DNA of 64,000 bases from Bacillota bacterium (GCA_023460795.1 JAEWPC010000035.1:186001-250000), one strand, 5' to 3'. Shown: positions 25,313-33,100, counted from the stretch's first letter. Notes: a model not told the origin generated them from the sequence alone. Made by a program: numbers and translations.

Positions 25313-25363
25313 GTCACGCCAACCTCCCAATCCCGCCGCTGCAGTACGATCTAACTCCGAGAC

Positions 25364-25571
25364 TTGTGCGAAAAATCGTATGAAGTGGTGGGCGAGATGG
25401 CTCGTCGTGTGGAGTTTATACGAAAGATCATGCGAATTACTGACATAAGGGGTTCCTCGTGAGAAGTTTGTGTGAAAGATCATACAATGTGGCGCTCTAG
25501 ATGGTCCTCCGATTGAGGTTTGTGCGAAATTTCGTACAGAGCGGCGATCGAGACCTGGTTATAGGAAAAGC
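25364..25571. repeat. 52-bp degenerate tandem repeat, four units
   Basis: Units are in exact 52-base register (25364, 25416, 25468, 25520) and begin TTGTGCGAAA or a variant. Each opens with a short dyad, clearest in the fourth as GCGAAATTTCGTAC and decayed in the others (CGAAAAATCGTA, ACGAAAGATCATGC, GTGAAAGATCATAC). The rest of each unit has diverged strongly. The array fills most of the 369-base gap between ctaM and the methyltransferase gene. Confidence 0.8.
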
Positions 25572-25576
25572 CGACG

Positions 25577-25616
25577 ACAAAAAGGATTCTAGCGCCCGGC
25601 GGCGAATAGAATCCTT
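25577..25616 (-). terminator. Rho-independent terminator of the methyltransferase pair
   Basis: AAGGATTCT at 25582 pairs with AGAATCCTT at 25608. On the minus strand the hairpin is followed by TTTTTGTCG, just after the stop codon of the gene ending at 25624. Confidence 0.82.
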
Positions 25617-25623
25617 ATCTACC

Positions 25624-26313
25624 TCAGCTATGCTTCCACCAAATCCCCGCGCACTCAGGCACAACGCGCCATTGCTTCTCCTGAATCGTCCTTGCAAGGC
25701 CTTCACCGAAGAAAAACTCCGTTCTTGCTCTAGCTTCCTCCACAGACGCAAAATCGTAATCCGTCCTGATCCATCGATGCGAGAAACCGTAGCGTTGTTC
25801 AAGCATCGAGTAATAGCCGATTAGAAAATCCGGAGGTTGAGGCGTTTCGCAGCCCGTTCCCATCGTCTCCAGGATCATGATCGAACCGCCGGGTTTGAGC
25901 ACCCTATGGAGCTCGCCCATGATCCGCTCTAAGTTGTTCGCCCAATCGGGTTCGTCGCTATTCGCCAAGTAGCCGATCGTCCAACCCGCGACGACGAGAT
26001 CAACCGAACAGTCGGCAAGAGGCAGCGATCGATGATCGGCTACTACCGTACGCCAATTACGCGTGGAATACATACCGCTTAGCTTCCGATCCAATAACTC
26101 CAGCATAGCTTCGGACTTGTCGGTGCAGATTAACGAGCCGGCTTCCGCGGCAAGGAAGCTGGACAGCCTGCCCGAACCCGCACCCAAATCCAATACGTCA
26201 AGGCCATTCCAAGGCCGAATCTCCCGAATACACGACGCGAGATTGGGCTGTCTTCCGATCATATCGTCGTAACGGGTAGCGAGCTCCCGATAGATTCTAT
26301 CATGTTCCGACAC
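25624..26313 (-). CDS. Class I SAM-dependent methyltransferase
   Basis: A 229-residue methyltransferase with a standard SAM-binding fold: motif I VLDLGAGSGRLSSFLA (about 40-55), the acidic post-I strand LICTDKSEAM, then LPLADCSVDLVVAGWTIGYLA and VLKPGGSIMILETMG. The substrate cannot be read from the sequence; the family includes small-molecule and tRNA enzymes. Its start lies one base after the stop of the upstream HTH-methyltransferase gene, so the two are translationally coupled and probably work together. Confidence 0.82.
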   Translation of the reverse strand: MSEHDRIYRELATRYDDMIGRQPNLASCIREIRPWNGLDVLDLGAGSGRLSSFLAAEAGSLICTDKSEAMLELLDRKLSGMYSTRNWRTVVADHRSLPLADCSVDLVVAGWTIGYLANSDEPDWANNLERIMGELHRVLKPGGSIMILETMGTGCETPQPPDFLIGYYSMLEQRYGFSHRWIRTDYDFASVEEARARTEFFFGEGLARTIQEKQWRVVPECAGIWWKHS

Positions 26314-26314
26314 G

Positions 26315-27139
26315 TTATCGTCCCGCCTTCCGGGCCATCATCGTCGCCATGGCATGCTGATGGGGAATACCCGAAGAGTTGCAATCGAATACGATCTCCG
26401 AGCTGTCCTCGATCAACCAGTCGTGATATAAACCAAGCAATTCCCCGGAGTACCACTTGTGCGCATTCGGTTCTTTTTCCGGCGGAGGGGCAATGAAAGG
26501 CTTGTGGACGAAGACGTTCAAGACGTGCAAGCCGTCCTCGTTCGTGAATCTCTTATAGTTAGCGAACAGCTCTTCGCGCAGCTCGGGCTTAACATAATGC
26601 AGCACGCCGCTGGAGTATACGATATCGAAGGGGGTGGAGAGCCGGTAGTCTTGAATGTCGGCTTTGAACACGTTAATAGGAACGCCGGCTTGGTCCGCCA
26701 GTCTCCGGGCCTTCTCGATTCCGGCGTCGGACACGTCGAATGCAGTGACATCATAACCGTTCCTCGCGAAGAACACCGCATCCTTGCCTTCTCCGCAACC
26801 GATATCGAGCAACCGCAGCCGCTTCGTCGGCGGATATTGCCGCAGTACCTTATAACAGGCGCCGTTCGGAACCGTACCCCAATAATAGTCATCCGTCTTG
26901 TATTCTTCTTCGTAAATCGTAATCGGCCTGTCCTGCGATACGTATCCTAGCAGCTTATCGATGCTAATCTGCAACGTCCTGGATAACTCCGGCAGCAGCG
27001 AGAGGTCCGGCATCGTCTGGGCGTTCTCCCATTTGGACACGGCTTGCGGTGAGAGTCCGAGAATGTGAGCGAGCTCCTCTTGCGTGAACCCTCTCTCTTT
27101 GCGATAGGTGCTGATGTTCCTAGCGAGCTGTTGCTTCAT
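26315..27139 (-). CDS. Xre-type HTH domain fused to a SAM methyltransferase
   Basis: Two domains in 274 residues. Residues 1-64 are a Cro/CI-type helix-turn-helix (ISTYRKERGFTQEELAHIL, SPQAVSKWENAQTMPDLSLL, then LQISIDKLLGY). From about residue 95 there is a class I methyltransferase of the TehB-like kind: RLLDIGCGEGKDAVFFARNG, VTAFDVSDAGIEKA, PFDIVYSSGVLHYV and the C-terminal ECNSSGIPHQHA-like segment (FDCNSSGIPHQHAMATMMAR). TehB-like proteins protect against tellurite and electrophiles; here the enzyme may sense and regulate its own expression (inference). AAGGAG lies about 11 bases before the ATG. Confidence 0.85.
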   Translation of the reverse strand: MKQQLARNISTYRKERGFTQEELAHILGLSPQAVSKWENAQTMPDLSLLPELSRTLQISIDKLLGYVSQDRPITIYEEEYKTDDYYWGTVPNGACYKVLRQYPPTKRLRLLDIGCGEGKDAVFFARNGYDVTAFDVSDAGIEKARRLADQAGVPINVFKADIQDYRLSTPFDIVYSSGVLHYVKPELREELFANYKRFTNEDGLHVLNVFVHKPFIAPPPEKEPNAHKWYSGELLGLYHDWLIEDSSEIVFDCNSSGIPHQHAMATMMARKAGR

Positions 27140-27167
27140 TAACGATCACGCTCCTTGGTTAATCCCC

Positions 27168-27196
27168 ATTCTAGGGGAACTCGCCGATCGGAACAA
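27168..27196 (-). promoter_or_regulatory. Promoter of the HTH-methyltransferase operon
   Basis: On the minus strand TTGTTC (27191-27196), a 17-base spacer and TAGAAT (27168-27173). The -10 lies inside a small dyad, CCCC-TAGAAT-GGGG, a possible autoregulatory site. The leader is about 20 to 25 bases. Confidence 0.55.
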
Positions 27197-27224
27197 TAAC
27201 TTAGCATTTGAATTTTAGGAGCTT

Positions 27225-27239
27225 TCAACCAACGGTTGA
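27225..27239. promoter_or_regulatory. 15-bp palindrome in the divergent gap before the Fix-type ETF operon
   Basis: TCAACC-AAC-GGTTGA is a perfect dyad 120 bases before etfB2. I found no convincing sigma-A promoter for the operon in this gap. The dyad may be an operator; nothing identifies its protein. Confidence 0.3.
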
Positions 27240-27358
27240 GTAGCGGTCTGTCTTGCCTAGTCATGTTCCCCCGCCACCGCCAATATATTAGAAATGTTCG
27301 CTGTAGCAGGAGTAACGCATTCGGATTAACGCTAATGACGGCTGAAAGGGTGAAGAGA

Positions 27359-28204
27359 ATGCTGCATATCGTCGCCTGCATTAAGCAGGTACCGGATACG
27401 AAAATCATCAAGATGAACCCGAAGACGAATACGATGGACCGTTCGAGCGCGCCGGCGATCTTGAATCCCTACGATTCGCATGCGGTCGAAGAAGCCGTAA
27501 GGCTGCGAGCCCGTTATGGAGGCGTCGTCTCCGTGCTGACGATGGGACCCCCTCCCGCGGTCAAGGCGATCAAGAAGTGCATCGAGATCGGTGCGGACGA
27601 AGGGTATATGATTACCGACAGGGCGTTCGCGGGTGCGGATACGTTGGCTACGAGCTACGCGCTGACGAAGGCGCTGGAGAAGATCGCCGCGGAGGTACGT
27701 CCGATCGACCTGATCATTTGCGGGAAAATGACGATCGACGGAGATACTGGACAAGTCGGACCGGGTATCGCGAGAAGGCAAGACATGCCGCCTCTTACGT
27801 CGGTCAATAAGGTGGTGGATGTGAACCTAGAAGAAGGTTATGCGATCGTTCATCGAAAGCTGGAGGACGGATACGAGGTCGTGCGTTCGACGCTACCTTG
27901 CTTGTTCTCGGTAGAGAAGGAGATCAATGAGGTCCCTTACTCTCCGTTGCCGAATATGCTTAAAGCCGCCCGTTATCAGCCGAAGATCTGGTCGGTAGAC
28001 GACTTGCCCGGCATCGATCGGACGCAGCTCGGACTTAAAGGCTCGCCGACGATCGTCAGCTCCGTATGGGCGCCTGCAAAGCCGCAAGGCGGCAAGCTTC
28101 TCAATGGAGAACCGAACAAGCAAGTGGAACAGCTGCTCGAGGTGCTGCTTGCCCGTAGAGAGTTGTTCGCGGCGGAAACCGAAACGGCGACGGGAGGTGC
28201 TTAA
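27359..28204 (+). CDS. etfB: Electron transfer flavoprotein beta subunit, Fix type (FixA-like)
   Basis: Beta subunit of the second ETF, 281 residues. It begins MLHIVACIKQVPDT, continues with AILNPYDSHAVEEAVRLRARYGG and ECIEIGADEGY-like (KKCIEIGADEGYMITDRAFAG), and has CGKMTIDGDTGQVGPGIARR. That last loop resembles FixA and clostridial bifurcating EtfB more than the fatty-acid type at 6098-6871. The grouping with etfA, fixC and fixX marks it as FixABCX-like. ATG 27359 is chosen because AAAGGGTG precedes it; the frame extends upstream to 27236 without support. Confidence 0.92.
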   Translation: MLHIVACIKQVPDTKIIKMNPKTNTMDRSSAPAILNPYDSHAVEEAVRLRARYGGVVSVLTMGPPPAVKAIKKCIEIGADEGYMITDRAFAGADTLATSYALTKALEKIAAEVRPIDLIICGKMTIDGDTGQVGPGIARRQDMPPLTSVNKVVDVNLEEGYAIVHRKLEDGYEVVRSTLPCLFSVEKEINEVPYSPLPNMLKAARYQPKIWSVDDLPGIDRTQLGLKGSPTIVSSVWAPAKPQGGKLLNGEPNKQVEQLLEVLLARRELFAAETETATGGA

Positions 28205-29242
28205 ATGAGCGGATTCGAAGACTATAAAGGCACTTGGGTGTTCATCGAAGCGAAAGAAGGCGATATTGCGCCCGTATCGTTGGAGCTTCTCGGCGCCGGC
28301 CGCCAATTGGCGGACAAGCGTAACGCGCCGCTCGCGGGTCTGCTTATTGGCGACAACGTGACGAAGCTCGCGAAGAAGGCGATTGAATACGGAGCGGACG
28401 TCGTGTACGTATACGATGCGCCGATCTATCGCCACTATCGGACGGAGACGTACATGCAGGCCGTGCTCGCTTGCGTGGAGAAGCATAAGCCGGAAATTCT
28501 GCTCTATGGCGCGACCTCGACGGGCAAGGACCTAGCCAGCGCGGTCGCGACGGACCTGCCGACGGGTCTGACGGCGGATACGACCCAGCTGGACGTCGAG
28601 GCGGATACGGGCTTGCTGCTGGCGAGCCGGCCGGCATTCGGGGGCAATATCATGGCGACGATCCTATGCAAGAAGTATCGCCCGCAGATGGCGACCGTGC
28701 GAGCGAAAGTCATGAAGGCGCTTCCTAGGCAGCCGGGCCGAACGGGTGCCGTCATCGCGGAGTCGATTCCGCTGAAGGAAGAGGACATCCGGACGAAGGT
28801 GCTCGATATCGTACGCGCGACGACGCATCTGGCGCGAATCGACGAGGCGGACATTATCGTCGCCGGAGGCAAAGGACTCGGAAGCTCTGCAGGGTTCCAG
28901 CTCGTGCACGTGCAGGCGGACGTGCTCGGCGCGGCGGTGGGGGCGAGCCGCGACGTCGTCGAAGCCGGTTGGATCGGGCACGACCATCAAGTCGGGCAGA
29001 CCGGCGTTACGGTCACGCCCAAGATCTACTTTGCGATCGGAATATCGGGTGCCATCCAGCATATCGTCGGCATGCAAAACTCGGGTCTCATTATCGCGAT
29101 CAACAAAGATCCGAACGCCGCTATTTTCAATAGCTGCCATTACGGCATCGTCGGCGACGCGTTCGTCATCCTGCCGCTGCTGACCGAAGCGTTCAGAGTC
29201 GCATTAGCGAAAGGGGAACTGTCCAATGCCGGAAAAATTTGA
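28205..29242 (+). CDS. etfA: Electron transfer flavoprotein alpha subunit, Fix type (FixB-like)
   Basis: Alpha subunit of the second ETF, 345 residues. The FAD domain is well conserved: IIVAGGKGLGSSAGFQLVHV, GAAVGASRDVVEAGW, HQVGQTGVTVTPKIYFAIGISGAIQH and INKDPNAAIFNSCHYGIVGD. GGGAGGTG precedes the ATG, one base after the etfB stop. Its 3' end overlaps fixC by 17 bases. The protein is clearly different from the fatty-acid EtfA at 4511-5500. Confidence 0.93.
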   Translation: MSGFEDYKGTWVFIEAKEGDIAPVSLELLGAGRQLADKRNAPLAGLLIGDNVTKLAKKAIEYGADVVYVYDAPIYRHYRTETYMQAVLACVEKHKPEILLYGATSTGKDLASAVATDLPTGLTADTTQLDVEADTGLLLASRPAFGGNIMATILCKKYRPQMATVRAKVMKALPRQPGRTGAVIAESIPLKEEDIRTKVLDIVRATTHLARIDEADIIVAGGKGLGSSAGFQLVHVQADVLGAAVGASRDVVEAGWIGHDHQVGQTGVTVTPKIYFAIGISGAIQHIVGMQNSGLIIAINKDPNAAIFNSCHYGIVGDAFVILPLLTEAFRVALAKGELSNAGKI

Positions 29243-30521
29243 CGTCATCGTCGTAGGCGCGGGGCCTGCGGGTATCGCTTGCGCGTACGAGCTGGCGAAG
29301 CAAGGCGTGAACGTGCTGCTCATCGAGCGTGGCGAATACCCGGGCTCGAAGAACGTCATGGGCGGTGTTCTCTATCGCAAAATGATGGAGGAAATCGTGC
29401 CGGACTTCCACAAGGAAGCGCCGGTGGAACGGCCGATCGTGGAGCAGCGGTTCATGATGATGGATAAGACGTCGGCGGTCACGTTCTCCTATAAAGGGAT
29501 GGAGTGGGCGCAAGAGCCGTATAACAACTTCACGGTGCTGCGCGCGAAATTCGATCAATGGTTCGCGCAGAAGGCGGTCGAGAGAGGCGCGCTGCTTCTA
29601 TGCGAGACGGTCGTGCTCGAATGCCTCGTCGAGGACGGTAAAGTCGTCGGCGTGAAGACGGACCGACCGGACGGGGAGCTGAGGGCGGACGTCGTCGTGC
29701 TGGCGGACGGCGTCAATTCGCTGCTGGCGAAATCGCTCGGCTTCCATAAGGAGTTCAGGCCCGACGAGGTCGCGCTGGCGACGATGGAGATCCTGAAGCT
29801 CGACAAGAAGATCATCGAGGACCGGTTTAACTTAGAGGAAGGCCAGGGCTGCACGATCGAGCTGTTCGGCGACGCGACCAAAGGCATTCTCGGCACCGGC
29901 TTCCTGTACACGAATAAAGATACGCTCAGCATCGGCGTCGGCACGTTACTATCCGGACTTATCAAGCATAAGATAAAACCGTACGAATTAATGGAGTACG
30001 TCAAAAAACATCCGATGATCCGTCCGTACATCCAAGGCGGAGAGCCTCAGGAGTACCTTGCTCACCTCATTCCTGAAGGCGGTTACAAATCGATTCCGAA
30101 GGTGGTGGGGGCAGGGGTCATCGTCGTCGGAGACGCCGCGCAGCTCGTGAACGCGATTCACCGCGAAGGCTCGAATATGGCAATGACGTCGGGACGGCTG
30201 GCGGCGGAGGCGATCATCGAGGCCAAGGCGCGGGACGATTACTCGGAGGCATCGCTCGACGCGTACCGGAAGTCGCTCATGGCGAGCTTCGTCGGGCAGG
30301 ACATGAAGAAGTACAAGGACGCTACCCATCACTTCGATAAATTCCCGCAATACTTCGACCAGTACATTCCGATGATGAACCGGGCGGCGAGCCAGATGCT
30401 GACGGTCGACGGCACTCCGAAGCGGGAGAAGCAGCGGAAAATATGGCGGGACATGGGCAGCCTCGGGCAAAAGGTTAAAATCGCGCGCGACTTTTATCGG
30501 GCTTGGAGGGTGATGAAGTGA
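29226..30521 (+). CDS. fixC: FAD-dependent ETF:quinone oxidoreductase-like flavoprotein (FixC)
   Basis: A 431-residue flavoprotein with the N-terminal FAD motif VIVVGAGPAGIACAYELAKQGVNVLLIERG and the family segment GSKNVMGGVLY. A middle strand reads VVLADGVNSLLAKSLGF, and the second FAD contact is VIVVGDAAQLVNAIHREGSNMAMTSGRLAAEAI. In FixABCX complexes this subunit passes ETF electrons to the quinone pool; the ferredoxin-like FixX completes it. The gene overlaps both neighbours, fixing the operon order. Confidence 0.92.
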   Translation: MPEKFDVIVVGAGPAGIACAYELAKQGVNVLLIERGEYPGSKNVMGGVLYRKMMEEIVPDFHKEAPVERPIVEQRFMMMDKTSAVTFSYKGMEWAQEPYNNFTVLRAKFDQWFAQKAVERGALLLCETVVLECLVEDGKVVGVKTDRPDGELRADVVVLADGVNSLLAKSLGFHKEFRPDEVALATMEILKLDKKIIEDRFNLEEGQGCTIELFGDATKGILGTGFLYTNKDTLSIGVGTLLSGLIKHKIKPYELMEYVKKHPMIRPYIQGGEPQEYLAHLIPEGGYKSIPKVVGAGVIVVGDAAQLVNAIHREGSNMAMTSGRLAAEAIIEAKARDDYSEASLDAYRKSLMASFVGQDMKKYKDATHHFDKFPQYFDQYIPMMNRAASQMLTVDGTPKREKQRKIWRDMGSLGQKVKIARDFYRAWRVMK

Positions 30522-30826
30522 TGGCCGAACCGACTACGGCGGCGAAAGCCGCAACGATCGAAGAGAAGCAGTATTTACTGCGCTTTAACGCGGATACGCA
30601 GTCTCACCTGCATGTCATGGACGCGAACGTCTGCTTAACGAGCTGCCCGGATAAAATATGCACCATTTTCTGCCCGGCAGAGGTGTATAAGTGGGAAGAA
30701 GTGCGGATGCACGTCGGTTACGAGGGCTGTCACGAATGCGGCAGCTGCCGGATCGGATGTCCGCATCAGAATATCGAGTGGGTGTACCCTAAGGGCGGGC
30801 ATGGCATCGTCTTTCGACTCGGGTGA
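30521..30826 (+). CDS. fixX: Ferredoxin-like protein FixX
   Basis: A 101-residue ferredoxin-like partner of FixC. The cysteines are in CLTSCPDKICTIFCP and CHECGSCRIGCPHQNIEW, the latter ligating one 4Fe-4S cluster. The ATG shares a base with the fixC stop, and GGAGGGTG lies upstream. Together the four genes encode a complete EtfAB-FixCX set that could link NADH or dehydrogenases to menaquinone, possibly with electron bifurcation (the activity is inferred, not seen). Confidence 0.9.
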   Translation: MAEPTTAAKAATIEEKQYLLRFNADTQSHLHVMDANVCLTSCPDKICTIFCPAEVYKWEEVRMHVGYEGCHECGSCRIGCPHQNIEWVYPKGGHGIVFRLG

Positions 30827-30839
30827 GAGGGGGAAGGGC

Positions 30840-31001
30840 ATGTTGAAGATCGGGGATAACGTCGTCTACGTGAAGGACGGCTCCAAGGGGATCGTGATGG
30901 AGGTGCAGGAGAATCTCTACCACATCATTTGGGAGGACCACTTCAGCAGCTGGGAGTTCGGGGAATCGCTCCGCAAAATGGAAGCCTATCCGTCGATATG
31001 A
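30840..31001 (+). CDS. Small protein of 53 residues, SH3/KOW-like, unknown function
   Basis: No named family recognised. The 53 residues look like a small all-beta barrel: MLKIGDNVVYVKDGSKGIVM followed by VQENLYHIIWEDHFSSWEFG, a turn pattern like KOW or SH3 modules. GAGGGGGAAGG precedes the ATG 13 bases after fixX, so it is probably the last gene of that operon. Its final codons form the left arm of the terminator, so the 3' end of the gene doubles as a regulatory signal. Confidence 0.72.
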   Translation: MLKIGDNVVYVKDGSKGIVMEVQENLYHIIWEDHFSSWEFGESLRKMEAYPSI

Positions 31002-31019
31002 CGGATAGGCTTTTTTTTC
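30982..31019 (+). terminator. Rho-independent terminator of the fix operon, overlapping a coding end
   Basis: AAGCCTATCCGTC pairs perfectly with GACGGATAGGCTT around GATAT, followed by eight T in total. The stop codon of the 53-residue protein lies in the loop. Confidence 0.93.
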
Positions 31020-31069
31020 GCTTGGCAGCAGTTATGAATACCTATTTTTGCGTTCACAGGTATTGGTCC

Positions 31070-31099
31070 ATAAATCATATAGTCCCGTTACATACGATA
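31070..31099 (+). promoter_or_regulatory. Possible mother-cell sporulation promoter of the heptose cluster
   Basis: CATACGATA at 31091-31099 fits the sigma-K -10 pattern CATANNNTA exactly and the sigma-E -10 CATACAAT at seven of eight positions. A sigma-E-like but weak -35 (ATAAAT at 31070) is 15 bases upstream. No good sigma-A promoter is seen between the fix terminator and the GT9 gene. The call rests mainly on the -10. Confidence 0.4.
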
Positions 31100-31137
31100 A
31101 GAGCATCGGTTGAAGGTTGTTGAAAGGGGATGAAGGC

Positions 31138-32571
31138 GTGGTCTTGCGCAAACGGCCCGTTTCCGGGCGCACCTCCCGTAAGAGAACGGGAAAATCACCG
31201 ATTCGCCGCCGATGGCGCGCAACCCGAAAGAGATGGAGTAAAACAACAAGCAGAAGCCTTCTGAAGAAGCGCCGCTTGAAAGTCTACACGTCCAAGAGAA
31301 AGCGCAAAAAGCTGCTCAAGGGAAGGCGTAGACGGCGGCGTCTGCATCCGCATTCTCAACTTCAATCTTCGCCGGTCGCGGCAGTCAAGCCGTCGGTACA
31401 CGCTGAAAAGCTGCATGAGGCAAGACGCAGACGACGTCAAAACCCGGCACCCGTTCCGCATCCTCAATTTCCAACGGCCGCTGCCAATCCGTCGGTACCG
31501 GCCGAAAGCCATAATCCGGAGCCGCCGGTGCCGGCTGAAAGCGAACTTCGAAAATTCGTACGGCAAAAACTAGCGGAGCACCATCTTCCTTTCGAGACGC
31601 GGCTGTTGTTCAAAAGAGGGGGAATCGGCGATTTCGTTCAGATGACGGTGGTTGCCAAAGCGCTGAAGGTTCTCGAACCGCATAAGCCGGTCGCAGCCTT
31701 CATTGATTCTAACGCAGGCTTGCTGGACCAACATCCATACGTGGATGTCGCGATAGAATGCGAATTTTATCCTTATGAAGTTCCCGCGCTGGAGGGGCTG
31801 ACGGAGACCGTTTTTGATTTGCGCTATGTCAGCAGGGCCTACGGACAATGGCCGGAAATCCCGTTCTTCCAGGAGAACAAATGGTTTTATGAGCATTTTG
31901 CGTTCTCTAACAACCGTGTAAGTGAGCTCAATATGCATGTATGCGAGCTTATGCTTCGTTCTCTCGGTTTGGAGTCGTATGCGAACTTCCAGGATATTAT
32001 CATCACGCCAGAGGCGGTTCCGTTCGACATTCGAGCCCCCTATGTCGTCGTGTGCGACAGCGTCGGCAGCATGGGCTTGCTCAAGAAGTGGAGCTCCGAG
32101 GAGTGGAGAGGACTAGTGGATTGGCTTAAAGAGAAAGGCGTTAAGAGCGTCCAACTGGGCCCCCCTTCCGAGCCGCTGGTGCATCCGGACGTGGTTGATC
32201 TGCGCGGGAAGACGACGCTGCGGCAGGCGGCAGGCTATCTAAGAAATTCATACGGATACGTAGGCGTTGAAGGAGGCTTGTTTCATCTTGCCAAGGCCGT
32301 AGGGGCGCCGGCGGTTGTCGTTTTCGCATCGACCTCCGAGGTTTGCTTCGCCTATCCGGACACGCGCGCGGTAAGCCGAAGAAAGTGTCCGCCTTGTTGG
32401 TGGTCGCCGACCTGGGGGGATGGCAGATGCCCTCTGGGACTGAACAGATGCCTGAACCTGCCGGGATGGACGGAAGTGGCAGACGAAGTGAGCAGCATGC
32501 TGAAAGATAGGAGACCTGCCGAACATGAACACGATCAACAATTTGTTAAGCAAACGGGCAGCGTTCTATAA
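31138..32571 (+). CDS. Glycosyltransferase family 9 (heptosyltransferase-like) with polybasic N-terminal tail
   Basis: A 477-residue protein. Residues from about 140 onward form a GT9/ADP-heptosyltransferase-like domain: LLFKRGGIGDFVQMTVVAKAL at its start, YVVVCDSVGSMGLLKKW, LRQAAGYLRNSYGYVGVEGG and FHLAKAVGAPAVVVFASTS. Residues 1-95 are extraordinarily rich in Arg and Lys (for example KKRRLK, KRKRKKLLKGRRRRRR). Two imperfect repeats of about 35 residues follow, each with five or more Arg, HP, then PSV-x-AE. GTG 31138 is chosen because AAAGGGG lies eight bases upstream. It overlaps gmhA by 47 bases. The acceptor is unknown. Confidence 0.8.
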   Translation: MVLRKRPVSGRTSRKRTGKSPIRRRWRATRKRWSKTTSRSLLKKRRLKVYTSKRKRKKLLKGRRRRRRLHPHSQLQSSPVAAVKPSVHAEKLHEARRRRRQNPAPVPHPQFPTAAANPSVPAESHNPEPPVPAESELRKFVRQKLAEHHLPFETRLLFKRGGIGDFVQMTVVAKALKVLEPHKPVAAFIDSNAGLLDQHPYVDVAIECEFYPYEVPALEGLTETVFDLRYVSRAYGQWPEIPFFQENKWFYEHFAFSNNRVSELNMHVCELMLRSLGLESYANFQDIIITPEAVPFDIRAPYVVVCDSVGSMGLLKKWSSEEWRGLVDWLKEKGVKSVQLGPPSEPLVHPDVVDLRGKTTLRQAAGYLRNSYGYVGVEGGLFHLAKAVGAPAVVVFASTSEVCFAYPDTRAVSRRKCPPCWWSPTWGDGRCPLGLNRCLNLPGWTEVADEVSSMLKDRRPAEHEHDQQFVKQTGSVL

Positions 32572-33100
32572 GGCGCTCGCGGACAACCATGAATGGGTAG
32601 ACCGTGTTCGCGAAGTGGGAACTCTTCTGCAACAGGAGCTGGCGAAAGGCTCAGTCATCCTCGCCTGCGGCAACGGGGGAAGCGCGGCGGAAGCCCAGCA
32701 TCTGGCCGGCGAAATCGTAGGCAGGTTCCTGGTGGAACGGAATGGGCTTCCCGCGGTCGCCTTGAACGCGGATGCCGCCGTGCTGACGGCGATCGGCAAC
32801 GACTACGGGTATGACGAGGTGTTTGCCCGCCAAGTTACGGCGTTCCGCCATCACGCATCGGTGCTTATCTTGATATCGACATCCGGCAACTCGAACAACC
32901 TGGTAAAAGCCGCGGAACGTGCGAGAGCACTTTCCATAACGACGGTCGGGCTGTTGGGTCGAGACGGCGGATTGCTTCTGCCCCTATGCGATTACGCCAT
33001 TGTGGTGCCATCCTGGCATACGCCTGAAATTCAAGAGACGCAGCTCTCCATCATCCATGCCTTATGCGAGCTCGTTGACGCGGGGAACCGAAATGGGTAA
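32525..33100 (+). CDS. gmhA: Sedoheptulose 7-phosphate isomerase
   Basis: First step of heptose nucleotide synthesis: sedoheptulose 7-phosphate to D-glycero-D-manno-heptose 7-phosphate. The 191-residue SIS-domain protein shows ILACGNGGSAAEAQHLAGEIVGRF, the Ser-rich phosphate loop LILISTSGNSNNLVKA and the C-terminal PEIQETQLSIIHALCELVD. AGGAG lies about 12 bases before the ATG. It overlaps the GT9 gene by 47 bases and gmhB by eight. Confidence 0.93.
   Translation: MNTINNLLSKRAAFYKALADNHEWVDRVREVGTLLQQELAKGSVILACGNGGSAAEAQHLAGEIVGRFLVERNGLPAVALNADAAVLTAIGNDYGYDEVFARQVTAFRHHASVLILISTSGNSNNLVKAAERARALSITTVGLLGRDGGLLLPLCDYAIVVPSWHTPEIQETQLSIIHALCELVDAGNRNG

Noticed and set aside
31130..31260. ATG 31130 as an alternative start in another frame before the GT9 gene
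   Set aside because: That frame closes after about 43 codons and does not lead into the GT9 domain.
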